DNA of 64,000 bases, from assembly GCA_965203375.1 (NCBI GenBank), contig OZ241886.1:1674001-1738000 (forward strand), read 5' to 3'. Numbering within the stretch: the stretch's first letter is position 1; every line of letters begins with the position of its first letter. Made by a program: the position numbers and the translations under genes. The notes beneath the pieces were generated by a model. That model saw only the letters and a program-made list of their open reading frames with translations, did no database searches and had not been told where the DNA came from. This DNA comes from CATQHS01 sp965203375 (GTDB lineage: Bacteria; Actinomycetota; Acidimicrobiia; Acidimicrobiales; Aldehydirespiratoraceae). Below, one piece after another: positions 17,420-26,516 of this stretch.

Positions 17420-19927
17420 GTGTCTCGGCGTCTGGAATCTTCGTTGTTGAGTTCTCCATTGATGCTGGGTTCGGGTCGGGCTTTGGGGGCTCGGCGGACC
17501 GGGTGGGTGCTGCGGGTTGTGATGGCGGCGGCAACCGCGGCGGCGGCGGTGGTGGTGGGGTCGTCGTCGGTGTGGGCAGCGGCTCCGGTGTTCCCGACTT
17601 CTGACAACGATCCGGTCCAGAACGAGTCGGCGACGGTGACGCTTTTGGCGGTGGGCGAGGGCCAGACGAAGGTGGGCCCGCCGGTGAGGGCGGTGGACGC
17701 TGACGGCGACACGTTGACATATTCACTGTCGGACGGTGACCAGTCGCATGCCAGTTTTTTCACGATTGATTCGTCGAATGGGCAGATTTCTCTGAGGCCG
17801 AACACGCGCTCGGGGGTGTATCGGGTGAGGGTGTCGGCGGCGGACAGCACGGACACGGCGACGGTGGATGTGACGATTCATGTGACCTCGCCGGGCGATA
17901 ACCCGTTGGATGACGTCTGGGAGCAGGCCCGGTCGGTGACGGCCGGCGACGCGACGACTTTCAATCGTTTTGGGTGGGCGTTGGATGCGACTTCTGAGGT
18001 GATCGTGGTGGGCGCTAATCAGGCGGCTGGCGCGGTGTATGTGTTCGATGCCAACAGCGGCGCTCAGTTGGCCAAGCTGACATCGCCCAATCCAGAGAGC
18101 AGCGGCCAATTCGGCAATTCGGTGGCGGTGGCTGGCGACACGGTCTTCGCGGGTGCTTGGGCCGAGAACTCGAGGAGCGGGAGGCTTTATGCGTTCACCA
18201 AGCCTGCGACGGGCTGGACCGACACCAGCACGGCGACGGCGACGCTGACTCCGGCGGCCGCCCATACAGGCACGACGCTCTTTTCTTCTGGCATTGGGGT
18301 GTCAGACGACGGCAACACGCTGGTAGCCGGCATGTCCGGGTTCTCGACTTTCGGCGGCGCGGTTTTTGTGTTCACCAAGCCTGCGGGGGGCTGGGCCGAC
18401 GCCGACACCGACGACACCGGGGTGGTCATGTTGCGCGCCGGCACCAGGATTGGCATCGGGAACTTTCTAGGAAATGCTGTTGCCATCTCAGGTGACGGCA
18501 ACACTATCGCCGCGTCCGCCCCCTTTGCAGCCTCCGACGGGGTCTACCATCAAGGCGCGGTTTTTGTGTTCGCCAAGCCTGCGACGGGCTGGGCCGCAAC
18601 CGCCTCCTCTACCGCTGTTCCCCGGTTGTCGGTTGATGGCCCGACTCGCCGTCAGATGCTGGGGAATTGGGGCCTGGCCTTGTCTTATGACGGCTCGACG
18701 CTGGTGGCCGCGGCTGCGACGCCTTGGCGCAAAGGCGAGAGCGACGACTCGCAGATTCCTGATGGCTACTACGGCTCGGCCTATGTGTATGCGAGGCCTT
18801 CGGGGGGTTGGGCCGACGCGACCGAGACGGCTGAGCTGGCCAGCTTCGGCCACAAATACGACTTCTTCGGCCGGGGCGTGGCCGTCAGCGGCAGCGGAGA
18901 CAGGATCGCGGTGGGCAACGCTGAGTCGCGTTCGAGCAACTATCGGGGATCGGTGTATGTGTACACCAAGCCGGCGGGGGGCTGGTCAGACGACCTCGAC
19001 GGCGCGGGCGACAATCTGCGGGTTCTGACCTTGGCCGACGCCGACACCAACACGAAACACCGCTACGCGTTCGGCGGACGCGGCCTAGTCTTCATCGGCG
19101 AGGACGAGCTGGTGGCGGGGCAAACCGGCTATGTCGAAGCGCTCAGTCAAGAAGACGATCTGTCTGAGCTGCCCGCCGGGGGCCTGTACGGTGCCAACGC
19201 CGACCACAGTGTTAGATCCAACATACTCCCGGGCTCGGCGCATTTGTTCGAGCTTCGCCAGGTGCCGCAACAACAGCCGCAACAACAGCCCGTGGCGCCC
19301 CCGTCCCCGCCGTCCCCGCCGCCGCCTCCGCCGCCGCCTCCGCCGGATGAGCCCGAGGAGCCGCCTGAGTTCGCGGACGTGGACGAGGGTTCGGTTCACG
19401 CTGAGAGCATCGAGCAGGTGGCTGCGCTGGGGATCACCTTGGGCACCTCGGCCACCATGTTCTCGCCGTCGGACACGGTGACGAGGGCTCAGATGGCCAC
19501 GTTCGTGGCCCGGACCTGGGAGGCGGCCGGCCGGGAGTGCCCGTCTTCGGGGATCTTGTTCTTCGATGACGTGCCCGCGGGCTCGACCCATGCGGCGGGC
19601 ATCGACTGCGTGTCGGCTCTGGGGGTGGCCCGGGGCACCGCGGACAGGACCTTCTCGCCGTCTGAGCCGGTGACGAGGGCTCAGATGGCCGCGTTCCTGG
19701 CCCGGGCCTGGGAGGCGGCCGGCCGAACCTGCCCCGACGACGCGGGCGCGTCCTTCGACGACGTGCCCGCGGGCTCGGCCCACGCCGCGGGCATTGACTG
19801 CATAGCCGCCCTGGGAATCACCAGAGGCACCACCGCCACCACGTTCTCACCCTCAGACACGGTCACGAGAGCACAGATGGCCACCCTCCTGGCTCGCTTC
19901 CACGAAGCCCTCACCGACACCGCCTGA
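17420..19927 (+). CDS. Surface protein 3: cadherin-like, FG-GAP propeller, SLH x3
   Basis: About 835 residues from GTG at 17420. That start lies well downstream of the predicted -10 and aligns with gene 2; the frame is open back to a TTG at 17369, which would be almost at the transcription start. A signal peptide with an Ala/Val core ends SSVWA. A cadherin-like domain, FG-GAP repeats (to about 610), a Gln/Pro linker (PQQQPQQQP then poly-Pro) and three SLH domains (about 650-834) follow. It is related to gene 2 in the N-terminal half. It lacks the conserved 3' hairpin region present after the other three genes. Confidence 0.87.
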   Translation: MSRRLESSLLSSPLMLGSGRALGARRTGWVLRVVMAAATAAAAVVVGSSSVWAAAPVFPTSDNDPVQNESATVTLLAVGEGQTKVGPPVRAVDADGDTLTYSLSDGDQSHASFFTIDSSNGQISLRPNTRSGVYRVRVSAADSTDTATVDVTIHVTSPGDNPLDDVWEQARSVTAGDATTFNRFGWALDATSEVIVVGANQAAGAVYVFDANSGAQLAKLTSPNPESSGQFGNSVAVAGDTVFAGAWAENSRSGRLYAFTKPATGWTDTSTATATLTPAAAHTGTTLFSSGIGVSDDGNTLVAGMSGFSTFGGAVFVFTKPAGGWADADTDDTGVVMLRAGTRIGIGNFLGNAVAISGDGNTIAASAPFAASDGVYHQGAVFVFAKPATGWAATASSTAVPRLSVDGPTRRQMLGNWGLALSYDGSTLVAAAATPWRKGESDDSQIPDGYYGSAYVYARPSGGWADATETAELASFGHKYDFFGRGVAVSGSGDRIAVGNAESRSSNYRGSVYVYTKPAGGWSDDLDGAGDNLRVLTLADADTNTKHRYAFGGRGLVFIGEDELVAGQTGYVEALSQEDDLSELPAGGLYGANADHSVRSNILPGSAHLFELRQVPQQQPQQQPVAPPSPPSPPPPPPPPPPDEPEEPPEFADVDEGSVHAESIEQVAALGITLGTSATMFSPSDTVTRAQMATFVARTWEAAGRECPSSGILFFDDVPAGSTHAAGIDCVSALGVARGTADRTFSPSEPVTRAQMAAFLARAWEAAGRTCPDDAGASFDDVPAGSAHAAGIDCIAALGITRGTTATTFSPSDTVTRAQMATLLARFHEALTDTA

Positions 19928-19968
19928 ACCCCCAACCCCGTATCGTCGCGGCTTCGGGCTCATCCGGC

Positions 19969-20111
19969 TCGGCCGGGGCGGGTCGGTGCTGGAGCGGGCG
20001 GGCCGGGCCGTGCGGGTTCAGCTCCCCCCGGGCGCCCGCTTGGAGCTGTTCGTCAGGGTGGACAGGGACTGGCCCCGCCGCCCCGACCGGCTCCGGCGCC
20101 TGGGGCTCTGA
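19969..20111 (+). pseudogene. Relic of the era 3' end upstream of surface gene 4
   Basis: These 143 bp match era 10514-10656 almost perfectly, including the stop. Homology continues without a break through the poly-G promoter and into gene 4. The segment has no start codon or GTPase domain. It marks the left edge of a duplicated block running from era to the hairpin after the gene (10514 to about 13510, copied at 19969 to about 22958). Confidence 0.88.
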
Positions 20112-20133
20112 CCGGGTGAGAATCCGGCCGGTT

Positions 20134-20164
20134 TTGAATCCGGGGGGGGGGGGGGGGGTAGGAT
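20134..20164 (+). promoter_or_regulatory. Poly-G promoter of surface-protein gene 4 (17 Gs, 19-bp spacer)
   Basis: TTGAAT (20134-20139), CC, seventeen Gs, then TAGGAT (20159-20164). Apart from the G count, the flanks equal those of gene 1 (19 Gs). The two copies have therefore diverged by two G residues while the surrounding DNA stayed nearly identical. This is the expected signature of slippage. Confidence 0.68.
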
Positions 20165-20264
20165 GCCCGTTCGGTCTGCTAGAGTTAGCGGGCGCGAGGC
20201 GGCTTGAAGCCGCGACTCGATGAAATCGTCCTCACAGAGCAAGCCCTGCAAGGAGGTGGCCCCG

Positions 20265-22880
20265 GTGCAATCCGTGGTAGCTAGTTCGCTCAGAACATCC
20301 AAGTCCATTCTGGTCAGAGTGATTCTGTACGCGGCGGCGGCGGCCGCGGCCGTTGTTGTGGCCGCGGCGCCGTCCGTGGCTCGGGCGGATGCTCCGACGT
20401 TCCCGGACGGGACCCGCACGACAGAGGGGACGGTGAAGATACTGTCGGTGGGCGATAATCAGATCAAGGCAGGTCCGCCGGTGAGGGCGATGGACGCCGA
20501 TGCAGGCGACACCTTGACGTATCGGGCGTCCGGGGCCGATAGCGATAAGTTCACGTACGCCACAATCAACGGGGGCTATCAGATTTCCCGCAAGACCACC
20601 ACGCCCAAGGGGGTGTACCGGGTGACGGTGACGGTGGCGGACGACGGGGACTTCAGCGACGCGGACAACGCGTCGACAGAGGTGACGATCTACGTGACTT
20701 CGCCGGGCAACTGGCCGCGTGAGGACGGCTGGGCAGAAACCCGGAGGATAACGACGGCTGCGAGCGTGACGAGGCATGACTGGTTCGGGTCGGAGGTGGT
20801 CTCTGACGGGAGTATCATCGTGGTGGGCGCCGCCGAGGCTATCAGTGCGACCACTCCCTCCGTCAATGACGTGGGGGCGGTGTATGTGTTCGACATCAAC
20901 GGCACCCAGTTGGCCCGGCTGGATTCCCCGAATCCAGTGATGAATGGCTACTTCGGCTACTCCGTGGCGCTGTCGGGCGACTTCATCTTCGTCGGCGCGT
21001 TCGGGGAGACGGTAGGCACCACGACCAGAGCGGGCCGGGTTTATATCTACAAAAAGCCTACGAATGGCTGGGCCGACGACAGCACGCCGGACGCGACATT
21101 GACGCCTGGACCCACCAGTGTGCCAAATATAGCTAGCAATGGCCTTGGGGATGGGCAATTCGGCCAACACGTGGATATATCGGATGACGGCCGCACGCTC
21201 GTGGTGGGTGCCCCGTGGAGACAAGAAAACACCACCAACACCTGGGCCGGCTCATCGGACAAGGAAGGCGCTATTTTCGTTTTCACCAAGCCGACTGGTG
21301 ACTGGGCTAGCGCCACCTCCGACGACACCGGCGTGGTCATGCTGACCGCCGGGGACGAAGAGCATCACGGCAACGAGTTGGGCCGGGCGTTGGCGATCTC
21401 GGGAGACGGCAACACGATCGTCGGCGCCGCTCCTTTGGGCGGCAACGCCGAAGGCGAGCTTTATGTGTTCACCAAGCCGCCTTCGGGATGGGCTTCTACA
21501 TCCACCAGCGCCGAGATCCCGCGGCTTTCGGTGGCTGGCTACTGGAGAAACAAGATCGAGCAGCGGCTCGGGATGTTCAATGTGGATGTGTCCACTGACG
21601 GCTCGACGATAGTGGCCGGCGCGCCGACGGCCTGGAAGAAGCATCTCGCGACGAAGGATGGGGAGATTACCGCGAACTATGCCGATGCCAATCCGCAACT
21701 CGCCGGCGAGGTGCGGAACGGCGCGGCTTACGTGTACGTCAGGCCCGCCGGGGGCTGGGCCGACGCGACCGAGACGGCCAAGCTGTCGACCTACGGCCAC
21801 AAGTACGACCGGTTCGGCCTGGGAGTGGCGATCAGCCCCAGCGGCGACAAGATCGCGGCGGGCAACAGCGGCGCGCGGTCGAGCAACTTCAGGGGCTCGG
21901 TGTATGTGTTCACCAAGCCCTCGGGGGGCTGGGAGAGCGACACCGACGGCCTCGGCGACAATCTGCGGGTTCTGACCGCCGAAACCTCCAGCACACTCAG
22001 CGAGCCCTATCGGTACGGGTTGGGCGGCAAGGGCATTGCCTTCGTCGGCGAGGACAGGTTGTTGGCAAACTGGGGAGGCAGCGCCACCACCCTCCAACAC
22101 AATGACGCGCTGGCTTCTCTGCCCACGGGGGGCCTCTTCGGCGACAACGAAGTTCATTCTCCCCCGCCAGCGAAAACGAACATGGACAAGGGGGCGGTGG
22201 TCTACTACAGGCTGAGGCTGAAGTCTAGGCCCCCCGTTGTTGTTCAGCCGCCCGTTTATGTGCCGCCGTCGGACCCCCTCCCGCCGCCTCCTCCGCCGCC
22301 TCCGCCGGCCCCGCCTGAGTTCGTGGACGTGGACGAGGGTTCGGTTCACGCCGAGAGCATCGAGACGGTGGCGGAGCTGAGGATCACCATGGGCACCTCG
22401 GCTACCATGTTCTCGCCGTCGGACACGGTGACGAGGGCTCAGATGGCCTCGTTCGTGGCCCGGACCTGGGAGGCGGCCGACCGGGAGTGCCCGTCTTCGG
22501 GGGCCTCGTACTTCGATGACGTGCCCGCGGGCTCGACTCATACCGCGGGGATCGATTGCGTGTCGGCTCTGGGGGTGGCCCGGGGCACGGGGGAGAGGAT
22601 GTTCTCGCCGTCTGCGCCGGTGACGAGGGCTCAGATGGCCTCGTTCTTGGCCAATGCCTGGAGGGCGGCCGGGCGGACCTGTCCCGCCTCCGACGCGAGT
22701 TCGATATTCGATGACGTGCCCGCGGACTCGGTTCACGCCGAGAGCATCGGCTGCATAGCCGCTTTGGGGATCACCAGAGGCACCGCGGCCGGGATGTTCT
22801 CGCCGTCGGACACGGTGACGAGGGCTCAGATGGCTTCGTTCCTGGCCCGGTTCTACGAGGAGCTCACCGGCACTGCCTGA
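20265..22880 (+). CDS. Surface protein 4: cadherin-like, FG-GAP propeller, SLH x3 (duplicate of gene 1)
   Basis: 871 residues from the GTG behind AAGGAGG; an in-frame ATG at 20220 is the alternative. The domain order equals gene 1: signal peptide, cadherin-like domain, FG-GAP repeats (about 160-645), Pro linker (about 655-683) and three SLH domains (684-871). The first 170 residues and the last 190 are nearly identical to gene 1. The propeller between them differs at many positions, with short insertions, for example after IIVVGA and around residues 210-560. This conserved-ends, variable-middle pattern fits gene conversion or selection on exposed loops. It is followed by the conserved 3' hairpin and then by dinG on the other strand. 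Confidence 0.88.
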   Translation: MQSVVASSLRTSKSILVRVILYAAAAAAAVVVAAAPSVARADAPTFPDGTRTTEGTVKILSVGDNQIKAGPPVRAMDADAGDTLTYRASGADSDKFTYATINGGYQISRKTTTPKGVYRVTVTVADDGDFSDADNASTEVTIYVTSPGNWPREDGWAETRRITTAASVTRHDWFGSEVVSDGSIIVVGAAEAISATTPSVNDVGAVYVFDINGTQLARLDSPNPVMNGYFGYSVALSGDFIFVGAFGETVGTTTRAGRVYIYKKPTNGWADDSTPDATLTPGPTSVPNIASNGLGDGQFGQHVDISDDGRTLVVGAPWRQENTTNTWAGSSDKEGAIFVFTKPTGDWASATSDDTGVVMLTAGDEEHHGNELGRALAISGDGNTIVGAAPLGGNAEGELYVFTKPPSGWASTSTSAEIPRLSVAGYWRNKIEQRLGMFNVDVSTDGSTIVAGAPTAWKKHLATKDGEITANYADANPQLAGEVRNGAAYVYVRPAGGWADATETAKLSTYGHKYDRFGLGVAISPSGDKIAAGNSGARSSNFRGSVYVFTKPSGGWESDTDGLGDNLRVLTAETSSTLSEPYRYGLGGKGIAFVGEDRLLANWGGSATTLQHNDALASLPTGGLFGDNEVHSPPPAKTNMDKGAVVYYRLRLKSRPPVVVQPPVYVPPSDPLPPPPPPPPPAPPEFVDVDEGSVHAESIETVAELRITMGTSATMFSPSDTVTRAQMASFVARTWEAADRECPSSGASYFDDVPAGSTHTAGIDCVSALGVARGTGERMFSPSAPVTRAQMASFLANAWRAAGRTCPASDASSIFDDVPADSVHAESIGCIAALGITRGTAAGMFSPSDTVTRAQMASFLARFYEELTGTA

Positions 22881-22898
22881 GCCAACACTCTGGCGGGT

Positions 22899-22942
22899 TT
22901 CCGGGCAGCGGGTCGTCGCCCAAGCGGCACCCCTGCCCGGAA
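22899..22942 (+). terminator. Conserved hairpin downstream of surface gene 4
   Basis: TTCCGGGCAG (22899-22908) pairs with CTGCCCGGAA (22933-22942), the same 10-bp stem as after gene 1. It sits 21 bp from the dinG stop on the opposite strand and may act for both convergent genes. Confidence 0.5.
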
Positions 22943-22962
22943 CCCCCGGGGCCGGGCCTGTT

Positions 22963-24867
22963 TCACCGGACCGGGGCGGGGCGGATCGAGCGCAGGAAAT
23001 CGACGGCCTCGTCGCGGCTTCGGGTCCGGGGCATGGGCGGGAGCGCTCCCAGCAGCTCGGACCGGTAGCGGGCCGAGGCCAGCCGCCGGTCCAGCACCGC
23101 CACCACGCCCCGGTCGTCGGCCGAGCGGATGAGGCGGCCCGCGCCCTGGGCCAGCAGGGTGGCGGCCCGGGGGATGTCCACCGCCTCGAAGGGGTCCGAG
23201 CCGTCTTCGGCGGCCAGCTCCCGCCGGGCCCCCAGAACGGGGTCGTCGGGCCGGGGGAAGGGCAGCCGGTCGATCACCACCAGCGAACAGGACGGGCCGG
23301 CCACGTCCACCCCCTGCCAGAACGACATGGTGGCGAACAGCGAGGTCTCCTCTGAGGCGGCGAACTCCCCGATCAGGGCGGCCCTCGACCCGTCGCCCTG
23401 CACCAGGACGGGCCCGGCCGATCTCGCCCGGCAGTGCTCGGCCGCCTCGTGCATGGCCCGGCGGCTGGTGAACAGGGCCAGGGTGCGCCCCCCGGCCGCG
23501 TCGATGAGCCCGGCCAGCTCCTCCCAGTGCGGGCGGCGGTCGCCCCGGCGGAGGTCGGGCAGATCGGGGCAGTAGAGCAGGGAGTTGGCCCGGTAGTCGA
23601 AGGGGCTGCCCACGTCGATCTCCTCGACGGTGTCGGGCAGCCCGAGCCGGCCGGTCAGGTCGAGGGGGACGGTGGCCGAGGTCAGCACCGCGGCCCGCCG
23701 GGACCACAACTGCTCGGCCAGGATGCCGTCGATGCGGACCGGGGTGACCTTCAGGGCCGGGTTGCGGACCCGGCCGTCGGACCGCGTGCCGTCCACCCAC
23801 AGGATGTGGTCCTCGTCGGGGTCCCTCACCGTCTGGACGTCGCCGAGCAGCGACCCGGCCGCCCCCGCCACCCTGAGCGCCCGGGCCTCCAGGACGGGAT
23901 CGTCGCCCCCGGTGGCGGGCTGAAGGCCGGTGAGGAGGCCGGCGATCCGCTCGGCGCCGACGTCGAGCGCGTCCCGCAGCTCCTCGCTGGGGCCCCAGCG
24001 GAGCCGCTGCCCGACCAGGGGCTCGAGGCCGCGGCGCAACTGGTCGGCGGTCAGCAGCAGAGCCTCGGCCGGCGCCGGGTCGCGCAGCACGCCCCGCACT
24101 CCCCGGGCCAGCGCGGCCAGCCGCCCGGGCGCCACCGAGCACCCGGCCACCTCCGAGAAGATCGGCTCGAACTGGTGGGCCTCGTCGATCACCGCCAGCT
24201 CGTGGCCGCCGAGGACCTGGCCCCCGGTCAGCACGTCGAGCGAGTAGAGATGGTGGTTGACCACCACAATCTGAGCCCGGGCGGCCCGGCGGCGGGCCGC
24301 CTCGGCGAAGCAGTGCTCCCCCTGCGGGCACCGGGCCGCGCCGGGGCACTCCTCGCTGGTGACGCTGACCAGCTCCCAGGTCCGGTCGTCCACCCGCAGG
24401 GCCGGATCGTCCCGGTCGCCGGTCCCGGTCCGGTCGGCGAACCGGCGCAGATCGGCCACAACCTCGGCCGGGAGCGGGTCGCCGATCCCGCCGAGCCGCA
24501 GGCGGCCCTGGCCCTCCGCCTCGTGCAGCCGCTGCCGGCACAGGTAGCTGCTGCGGCCCTTGAGCACGGCGTAGTCGAAGTCGACGCCCAGACAGGCGGC
24601 CAGAAAGGGCAGGTCCTTGTCGGCGAGCTGGTCTTGGAGGGTCTTGGTGGCGGTGGCCACCACGGTGCGCCGCCCGCCGAGCACGGCCGGCACCAGATAG
24701 GCCAGCGACTTGCCGGTGCCGGTGCCGGCCCCCGCCACCAGATGGCCGTCCCGCTCGGCCGCCTCGGCCACCGCCTCGGCCATCTGCTGCTGGCCGCGGC
24801 GGTGCTCGCCCCCGCCGGGCAGGGCCGCGGCGGCGAGTTCGAGTCCGGCGAGGGCGTCGACGGTCAC
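22963..24867 (-). CDS. dinG: DinG/XPD-type ATP-dependent DNA helicase
   Basis: 634 residues from GTG. Walker A is GAGTGTGKS (about 46-54). Cysteines that could ligate an Fe-S cluster lie at SYLCRQ (about 109) and in EECPGAARCPQGEHCF (about 172-187). The helicase box is VIDEAH (about 225). C-terminal motifs include SFWQGVDVAGP and QGAGRLIRSADDRGVV. This is the layout of superfamily 2 Fe-S helicases that unwind DNA 5' to 3' and aid repair of R-loops or replication blocks. It converges on surface gene 4 and diverges from uppS. Confidence 0.93.
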   Translation of the reverse strand: MTVDALAGLELAAAALPGGGEHRRGQQQMAEAVAEAAERDGHLVAGAGTGTGKSLAYLVPAVLGGRRTVVATATKTLQDQLADKDLPFLAACLGVDFDYAVLKGRSSYLCRQRLHEAEGQGRLRLGGIGDPLPAEVVADLRRFADRTGTGDRDDPALRVDDRTWELVSVTSEECPGAARCPQGEHCFAEAARRRAARAQIVVVNHHLYSLDVLTGGQVLGGHELAVIDEAHQFEPIFSEVAGCSVAPGRLAALARGVRGVLRDPAPAEALLLTADQLRRGLEPLVGQRLRWGPSEELRDALDVGAERIAGLLTGLQPATGGDDPVLEARALRVAGAAGSLLGDVQTVRDPDEDHILWVDGTRSDGRVRNPALKVTPVRIDGILAEQLWSRRAAVLTSATVPLDLTGRLGLPDTVEEIDVGSPFDYRANSLLYCPDLPDLRRGDRRPHWEELAGLIDAAGGRTLALFTSRRAMHEAAEHCRARSAGPVLVQGDGSRAALIGEFAASEETSLFATMSFWQGVDVAGPSCSLVVIDRLPFPRPDDPVLGARRELAAEDGSDPFEAVDIPRAATLLAQGAGRLIRSADDRGVVAVLDRRLASARYRSELLGALPPMPRTRSRDEAVDFLRSIRPAPVR

Positions 24868-24912
24868 TTAATGGGACGGCCGGGGCATCACAACAGTGTA
24901 AGTTTCGCCTTC

Positions 24913-25638
24913 GTGGGGTCCGCCTCCTTAGACCACGGGCGCATTCCCGCCCACGTCGCCTGCGTCATGGACGGCAACGGGAGGTGGGCCCGGGCCCGGG
25001 GCCTGCCCCGCACCGAGGGCCACCGGGTGGGCGAGGAGGCCCTGTTCGACGTGGTGGAGGGGGCGCTGGAGATCGGGGTCGGGTGGCTCACCGTCTTCGC
25101 CTTCAGCACCGAGAACTGGCGCCGCCCGCCCGAGGAGGTCCGGTTCCTGCTCGGCTTCAACGAGGACATCCTGCTGCGCCGACGCGACGAGCTGCACGAG
25201 CGGGGGGTGCGCATCCGCTTCATCGGCCGCCGCGACCGGCGGGTGCCCCGGCGGCTGCTGCGCCGCATGGACGATGCCGTCGACCTCACCCGCTCCAACG
25301 CCAAGATGACCTTCACCGTCGCCTTCAACTACGGGGGCCGGGCCGAGATCGTCGACGCGGTGCGGGCCATCGTGGCCTCGGGCCGCTCCGCCTCCCGGAT
25401 CACCGAGCGCACCGTGGCCCGCCACCTCTACGACCCCGAGATGCCCGACCCCGACCTCATGATCCGCACCTCCGGCGAGTGCCGCACCTCCAACTTCTTG
25501 CTGTGGGAGCTGGCCTACAGCGAGCTGTACTTCACCGACGTGGCCTGGCCCGACTTCCGCCGGGAGCATCTGTTCGAGGCCATCCGGTCCTACCAGGACC
25601 GGGAGCGCCGCTTCGGCGACATCCAGGGCGGTTCGTGA
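24913..25638 (+). CDS. uppS: Isoprenyl (undecaprenyl/decaprenyl) diphosphate synthase
   Basis: 241 residues from GTG at 24913; an ATG at 24871 would add 14 residues. The cis-prenyltransferase motifs are clear: HVACVMDGNGRWARARG near the N-terminus with the catalytic Asp, TVFAFSTENW, FNYGGRAEI, and the C-terminal DLMIRTSGECRTSNFLLWELAYSE. The enzyme makes the lipid carrier for peptidoglycan and wall glycans. GTG is favoured because TAAGTT lies eight bases upstream. The spacer to recO consists of partial copies of the recO start region. Confidence 0.93.
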   Translation: MGSASLDHGRIPAHVACVMDGNGRWARARGLPRTEGHRVGEEALFDVVEGALEIGVGWLTVFAFSTENWRRPPEEVRFLLGFNEDILLRRRDELHERGVRIRFIGRRDRRVPRRLLRRMDDAVDLTRSNAKMTFTVAFNYGGRAEIVDAVRAIVASGRSASRITERTVARHLYDPEMPDPDLMIRTSGECRTSNFLLWELAYSELYFTDVAWPDFRREHLFEAIRSYQDRERRFGDIQGGS

Positions 25639-25731
25639 GCGGCGTCCAGGGCTGGGGCGGGGTGCCGTGAGCCTTCGGCGCCGCGCTCGCCGCTCGGCTT
25701 GGGGCGGTATGAGCCGTCGGGGCGGGGGGCC

Positions 25732-26457
25732 GTGAGCCTCTACCGGGACGAGGCGGTGGTGCTGCGCACCTGGAAGCTGGGCGAGGCCGACCGCATCGTC
25801 GGCTTCCACACCCGCCGCCACGGCAAGGTGAGGGGGGTGGCCAAGGGGGTGCGCCGCACCCGGTCCAAGTTCGGGGCCCGGCTCGAGCCCATGAGCCACG
25901 TGGCCGTCCAGCTCCACCGGGGCCGCAGCGACCTGGAGACCGTCACCCAGGTCGAGACCATCGACCGGTTCGGCCGCCTGAGATCCGACCCGGTGCGGTT
26001 CGCCAAGGGGTCGGCCCTGCTGGAGGCGGTGGACCGGATCGCCCCCGACCGCGAGCCCGACCCCGACCGCCACCAGATGCTGGTCGGGGCCCTGGCCGCG
26101 GCCGACCGCCACGACAGCCCGCTGGTGGTGGCCGCCTTCATGCTCAAGCTGCTGGCCCACGACGGGGTCCGCCCCACCCTGGACGCCTGCGTTTCGTGCG
26201 GATCGGACGGCCCGCTGGAGACGATCGGGCTGGAATCGGGCGGGACGACGTGCCGCCGGTGCCGTTCGGGCCGGCCGGTGAGCCCGGCCGGGCTGGAGCT
26301 GCTGCGCCAGATCTTCGGCGGCGGGCTGGCCGCCGCCCTGCGCCATCCCCCCGGCCAGGCGGCGGACGAGGTGGAGGCCCTGGCCCGGACCGCCTTCGAG
26401 AGCCACGTCGAGCGCCGCCTGCGCTCCATGGCCGTGCTGGACCGGGCCCGGGCCTGA
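25732..26457 (+). CDS. recO: DNA repair protein RecO
   Basis: 241 residues from GTG at 25732. It opens with the typical YRDEAVVLRTWKLGEADRIV OB-fold start and GKVRGVAKGVRR. A zinc-binding pair is present at CVSCGSDG and CRRC (about 162-182). RecO mediates RecA loading in the RecFOR pathway. Closely preceding sequence contains earlier start-like copies (GTGAGCC near 25668, ATGAGCC near 25709) that belong to a local repeat. The 3' end is also partly duplicated just after the stop. Confidence 0.92.
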   Translation: MSLYRDEAVVLRTWKLGEADRIVGFHTRRHGKVRGVAKGVRRTRSKFGARLEPMSHVAVQLHRGRSDLETVTQVETIDRFGRLRSDPVRFAKGSALLEAVDRIAPDREPDPDRHQMLVGALAAADRHDSPLVVAAFMLKLLAHDGVRPTLDACVSCGSDGPLETIGLESGGTTCRRCRSGRPVSPAGLELLRQIFGGGLAAALRHPPGQAADEVEALARTAFESHVERRLRSMAVLDRARA

Positions 26458-26516
26458 CCGGGGGGCCGGTGCTGGAGCGGGCCCGGGCCTGACCGGCCGG
26501 CCGGTAGCCTCCGAGC

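Noticed and set aside
19928..19968. Separate gene between surface genes 3 and 4
   Set aside because: The interval is only a short spacer followed by the era relic; there is no start signal or domain.
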